Assembly (NCBI GenBank): GCA_903959355.1
Contig: CAJBWJ010000006.1
Location: 1 to 14,348 of the forward strand
Source: an uncultured bacterium
GTDB lineage: Bacteria > Patescibacteriota > Microgenomatia > UBA1400 > PJMF01
Direction of reading: 5' to 3'
Length of the DNA: 14,348 nucleotides
The notes under the pieces were generated by a model. That model saw nothing but the letters and a program-made list of their open reading frames with translations, ran no database searches and had not been told where the DNA came from. A program made the position numbers and the translations under genes. Positions 11,758 to 14,348 of the stretch are shown here, piece by piece. Every line of letters starts with the position of its first letter. The first letter of the stretch is position 1.

Positions 11758-13617
11758 ATGCTTTTCAGAGATTTTTCTGTTTATTTACAAAAAATTGAAG
11801 CTGTTTCAGCTCGTCTTTCAATTACTGCAATTTTGGCTGATCTTTTTAAATATTTAGCTGCTGATCCTGAAGCAAAAAGTGAAATTGTTTTAGCAACTTA
11901 TTTAATGCAAGGCAGTTTAGTGCCATCTTATTTGTCGTTAGAATTTCAAATGTCTGAAAAAATGCTAATTAAAACTTTAGCTAGAGTACAAGCTAAAAAC
12001 AATAATTTAAAACCAGTAAGTACAGATAATTTGTTTGCACAGGTTGATGAGAATTTATTTGGAGATTTTGTCACTTTGGAAAACAATTTAACGGTGCAGT
12101 ATAAAAAAATGGGGGATATTGGCGAGCTTTTTGAGAAAATATTAGCTGAGGCAAAAATTTCAGAAAAACTTACCGAGCAGCTTTCCATTGAGCAAGTTCA
12201 TCACTTTTTAAGCGAGCTGGCTTCTACTTCCGGCACTGGTTCTCAGGATAAAAAAATGGAATTTTTGGCAAATTTGCTCCAAAAATTGGATCCTTTATCT
12301 GCCAGATATATAAGTAGAATAATTCTAAGCAAAATGCGTCTTGGTTTTTCTACCATGACTTTGATAGATTCACTTTCTTTTGTAAAAAATGGCAATAAAG
12401 ATGATAGCGTCAATTTGGAAAAGGCTTTCTTCAAAAAAGCTGATCTTGGAAAATTAGCAATGGCTTATTTGCTTGAACATCGAGATTTAACGAGCAGAGA
12501 ATTGCTGAAAACTTATCAAGTAGAAATTGGAGTGCCAGTGTTACCTGTACTTTGTCAGAGACTTAATAGCGCTCATGAAATTATCGAAAAAATGGGCGAA
12601 GTCATGGCAGAGCCAAAATACGATGGCCTTAGAGTTCAAATTCATATCAATAAAGCTAAGTTTGCCGATACTGGATTAAAATTCAAAGCTTTTACTAGAA
12701 ATTTAGACGATGTGACTCATATGTTTCCAGAATTAGCTGAGGTGGTAGATGCAGTGAAGGCGGATAATTGTATTTTAGATACAGAAGCCATTGGAATTGA
12801 TAAAAAAACTGGCAAATTCTTGCCTTTTCAAGAAACTATTCAACGTAAACGCAAGCATGGAGTTTCTGATAAAGCCTCAGAGCTGCCAATTTGTTTTTAT
12901 GCTTTTGATTTAATTTTACTTAATAATCAAGTTCTAATTGATGAAGAACTGCTTCTTAGAAAACAGAAATTAAATGAAATTTTATCGGATTGTGATTTCG
13001 TTAAAAAAACAGAATATTTACTGATTAGCGACCCCCTAAAACTAAAGTCTTTTCATGAAGAACAATTGAGTCTAGGTTTAGAGGGAGCTGTGATGAAGCA
13101 AAAGAATTCTAGTTATGTTGCTGGTCGCAAATCTTGGCGCTGGGTAAAAATTAAAGAAGAAGAAGGAAGTCAAGGCAAGCTTTCTGACACCATTGATTGT
13201 CTAATGCTTGGCTATTATGTTGGCAAAGGCAAAAGACAAGCTTTTGGCATTGGCGCTTTGCTAGTTGGAGCTTTAGACAAAGACGAAAACGGAGACTTGA
13301 TTGTGAGAAGTCTTTCAAAAATTGGCACAGGTCTTACTGATGATCAATTTAGAGAAGTGAAGGGTTTAGCTGATCAGCATTTGAGCAAAAATAATCAAAA
13401 ACCAGAAATTTATGATGTAAACAAGAATCTAGCACCAGATTTTTGGCTGGAACCATACATTGTTTTAGAAATTGCAGCTGATGAACTCAGTAAATCTCCG
13501 ATTCATACTGCCGGAGTAGCTTTTCGTTTTCCTCGATTAGTAAAAATTAGATCTGATAAAAGTTTTGAAGATGCTACAACCGTTGAAGAACTAGCTTCAA
13601 TCCACATTGCCACTTAG
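11758..13617 (+). CDS. ATP-dependent DNA ligase, archaeal/eukaryotic type
   Basis: 619 residues. The N-terminal ~200 residues match the helical DNA-binding domain of DNA ligase I-type enzymes. The adenylation domain has motif I E-P-K-Y-D-G-L-R with nucleophile Lys287, a D-T-E-A-I motif, F-Y-A-F-D-L-I-L-L-N (motif IIIa region), motif IV E-G-A-V-M-K (442-447) and motif V W-V-K-I-K (462-466). An OB-fold domain follows, with L-G-Y-Y-V-G-K-G-K-R and a closing G-V-A-F-R-F-P-R-L motif VI. This is the replicative-style ATP ligase of archaea, not a NAD-dependent LigA (no zinc finger, no BRCT) and not a minimal Ku-linked LigD. It seals nicks in DNA; whether it replaces or supplements LigA cannot be seen here. 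It is single-gene, with a leaderless-type promoter. Its stop overlaps the convergent glycosyltransferase by 4 bases. Confidence 0.93.
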   Translation: MLFRDFSVYLQKIEAVSARLSITAILADLFKYLAADPEAKSEIVLATYLMQGSLVPSYLSLEFQMSEKMLIKTLARVQAKNNNLKPVSTDNLFAQVDENLFGDFVTLENNLTVQYKKMGDIGELFEKILAEAKISEKLTEQLSIEQVHHFLSELASTSGTGSQDKKMEFLANLLQKLDPLSARYISRIILSKMRLGFSTMTLIDSLSFVKNGNKDDSVNLEKAFFKKADLGKLAMAYLLEHRDLTSRELLKTYQVEIGVPVLPVLCQRLNSAHEIIEKMGEVMAEPKYDGLRVQIHINKAKFADTGLKFKAFTRNLDDVTHMFPELAEVVDAVKADNCILDTEAIGIDKKTGKFLPFQETIQRKRKHGVSDKASELPICFYAFDLILLNNQVLIDEELLLRKQKLNEILSDCDFVKKTEYLLISDPLKLKSFHEEQLSLGLEGAVMKQKNSSYVAGRKSWRWVKIKEEEGSQGKLSDTIDCLMLGYYVGKGKRQAFGIGALLVGALDKDENGDLIVRSLSKIGTGLTDDQFREVKGLADQHLSKNNQKPEIYDVNKNLAPDFWLEPYIVLEIAADELSKSPIHTAGVAFRFPRLVKIRSDKSFEDATTVEELASIHIAT

Positions 13618-14348
13618 CCTATTAGTTTCTCAATTTCCTTAAGCAAAATATCAATGGCGCCTTGATTGTGTTTTTTAAGAGCCTTAATGTTTTTAGAAAA
13701 TGTCTCAATTTTTTTTGGATTCTTGATTATTTTTTCTAATTTTTGATTGGCTTTTTTTTCATTTTCTTCAACGATGCCTAATTTATAGTCATTAATAATA
13801 TCTAAATTTCCATCTTCTTGACCATGTATATGAGTGATGGCAAAAAAAGCGGTTTCACAAGCAACGCTTTCAAATAATGTATTTGGTCCAGCTTTACCAA
13901 TTACTAGGTCAGCTGCCTGCATGTAAAGATGTAGGTCTTTGGTGAAGCCAAGCGGGACAATTTTGGCTTTTGAAGAGCTAAATTTTTCTAAACTTTGTCT
14001 AATTCCTAAAATATTATTGTAAAGAAATTCATTATTGCCGCAGGCTACTATGAAATTAACTTTTTTGTCACAATTGATAATACTTGGCAGGATTTTTAAA
14101 ACTGCGTTGGCACCTTCTGAACCAGATGCTACTAAAAAAGTTAGATTATCGTCTATTTTCAATTTTTTTCTAATGGTTTTTTGATCATATTTTTTCTCAA
14201 ATTTATTTCTAACAAACCAGCCAGAAATTTTCATTTTTCCATGATCATAATTTTTGGTAACATATTCATCAAATACTAAATTAATGTCAGCTTTTTCTGA
14301 GATACCAAGCAAATAAATTGTTTTTGGATCGCTAACAATATTAATTAG
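13614..14348 (-). CDS. GT28-type glycosyltransferase (MurG/UgtP-like), C-terminal part
   Basis: Open to the right edge, so the N-terminal acceptor-binding domain is missing; a TTG at 14312 is not a real start because homologous sequence (D-P-K-T-I-Y) continues upstream. The visible ~244 residues contain the domain linker with a V-x-x-x-F-x-x-K-Y segment, a Gly-rich A-S-G-S-E-G-A-N loop that starts the nucleotide-sugar domain, and the donor-binding signature G-K-A-G-P-N-T-L-F-E-S followed by H-G-Q-E-D-G-N. That last motif resembles UgtP and MGDG-synthase-type enzymes (processive diacylglycerol glycosyltransferases) slightly more than MurG. It probably makes a glycolipid or lipid-linked sugar at the inner face of the membrane; the acceptor is not determined. 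The stop overlaps the ligase stop by 4 bases. Confidence 0.75.
   Translation of the reverse strand, partial: LINIVSDPKTIYLLGISEKADINLVFDEYVTKNYDHGKMKISGWFVRNKFEKKYDQKTIRKKLKIDDNLTFLVASGSEGANAVLKILPSIINCDKKVNFIVACGNNEFLYNNILGIRQSLEKFSSSKAKIVPLGFTKDLHLYMQAADLVIGKAGPNTLFESVACETAFFAITHIHGQEDGNLDIINDYKLGIVEENEKKANQKLEKIIKNPKKIETFSKNIKALKKHNQGAIDILLKEIEKLIG

Noticed and set aside
1..14348. UGA recoded as glycine, as in Gracilibacteria
   Set aside because: All genes are full length without reading TGA, and Gly positions in conserved motifs use GGN codons.

Overview
The window is AT-rich, gene-dense bacterial DNA with 20 protein genes and no rRNA, tRNA, CRISPR array or transposon that I can see. The best fit is a member of the Candidate Phyla Radiation (Patescibacteria). 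The reasons are a tandem family of short two-helix VirB2/TrbC-like pilins, a ValRS that stops before the usual C-terminal coiled-coil arm, an archaeal-type ATP-dependent DNA ligase, UgtP/MurG-like glycosyltransferase sequence, and very tight packing. The assignment is inference; no 16S gene is present.

Layout. 1-392 (+): the 3' end of a bL25 ribosomal protein gene. 389-3102 (-): valS followed by a membrane/TPR-like protein of unknown function. 3157-4403 (+): idi and uppS, two overlapping genes for isoprenoid and undecaprenyl-phosphate supply. 4429-7482 (-): seven consecutive pilin-like genes, called P1 to P7 here in transcription order (P1 at 7482, P7 at 4429). 7535-9704 (+): an ECF-like sigma factor, two small membrane proteins and recF, all overlapping or nearly touching. 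9694-10500 (-): nnrD, nicotinamide-nucleotide repair. 10624-11715 (+): a Fic-domain protein with a C-terminal winged helix. 11758-13617 (+): ATP-dependent DNA ligase. 13614-14348 (-): the C-terminal part of a GT28-type glycosyltransferase that runs off the right edge.

The most notable block is the pilin array with its divergent sigma operon. P1 and the sigma gene diverge from a 52-bp gap. The sigma gene is followed by a small single-pass membrane protein, a plausible anti-sigma factor. P6 is the only gene in the window with a strong Shine-Dalgarno site, an extended -10 box and its own Rho-independent terminator, so it is the best candidate for the major pilin. P2-P5 look like a translationally coupled minor-subunit operon. 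No secretion ATPase or channel gene is in the window.

Transcription signals are unusual. At most transcription-unit starts, a -10-like hexamer lies only 6-11 bases before the start codon, so the mRNAs would be leaderless or nearly so. Three convergent gene pairs overlap at their stop codons. No gene ends in TGA. There is no stretch over 300 bases without a gene. The longest gap (10501-10623, between nnrD and fic) holds a 12-bp inverted repeat, a 12-bp tandem repeat and a short dyad.
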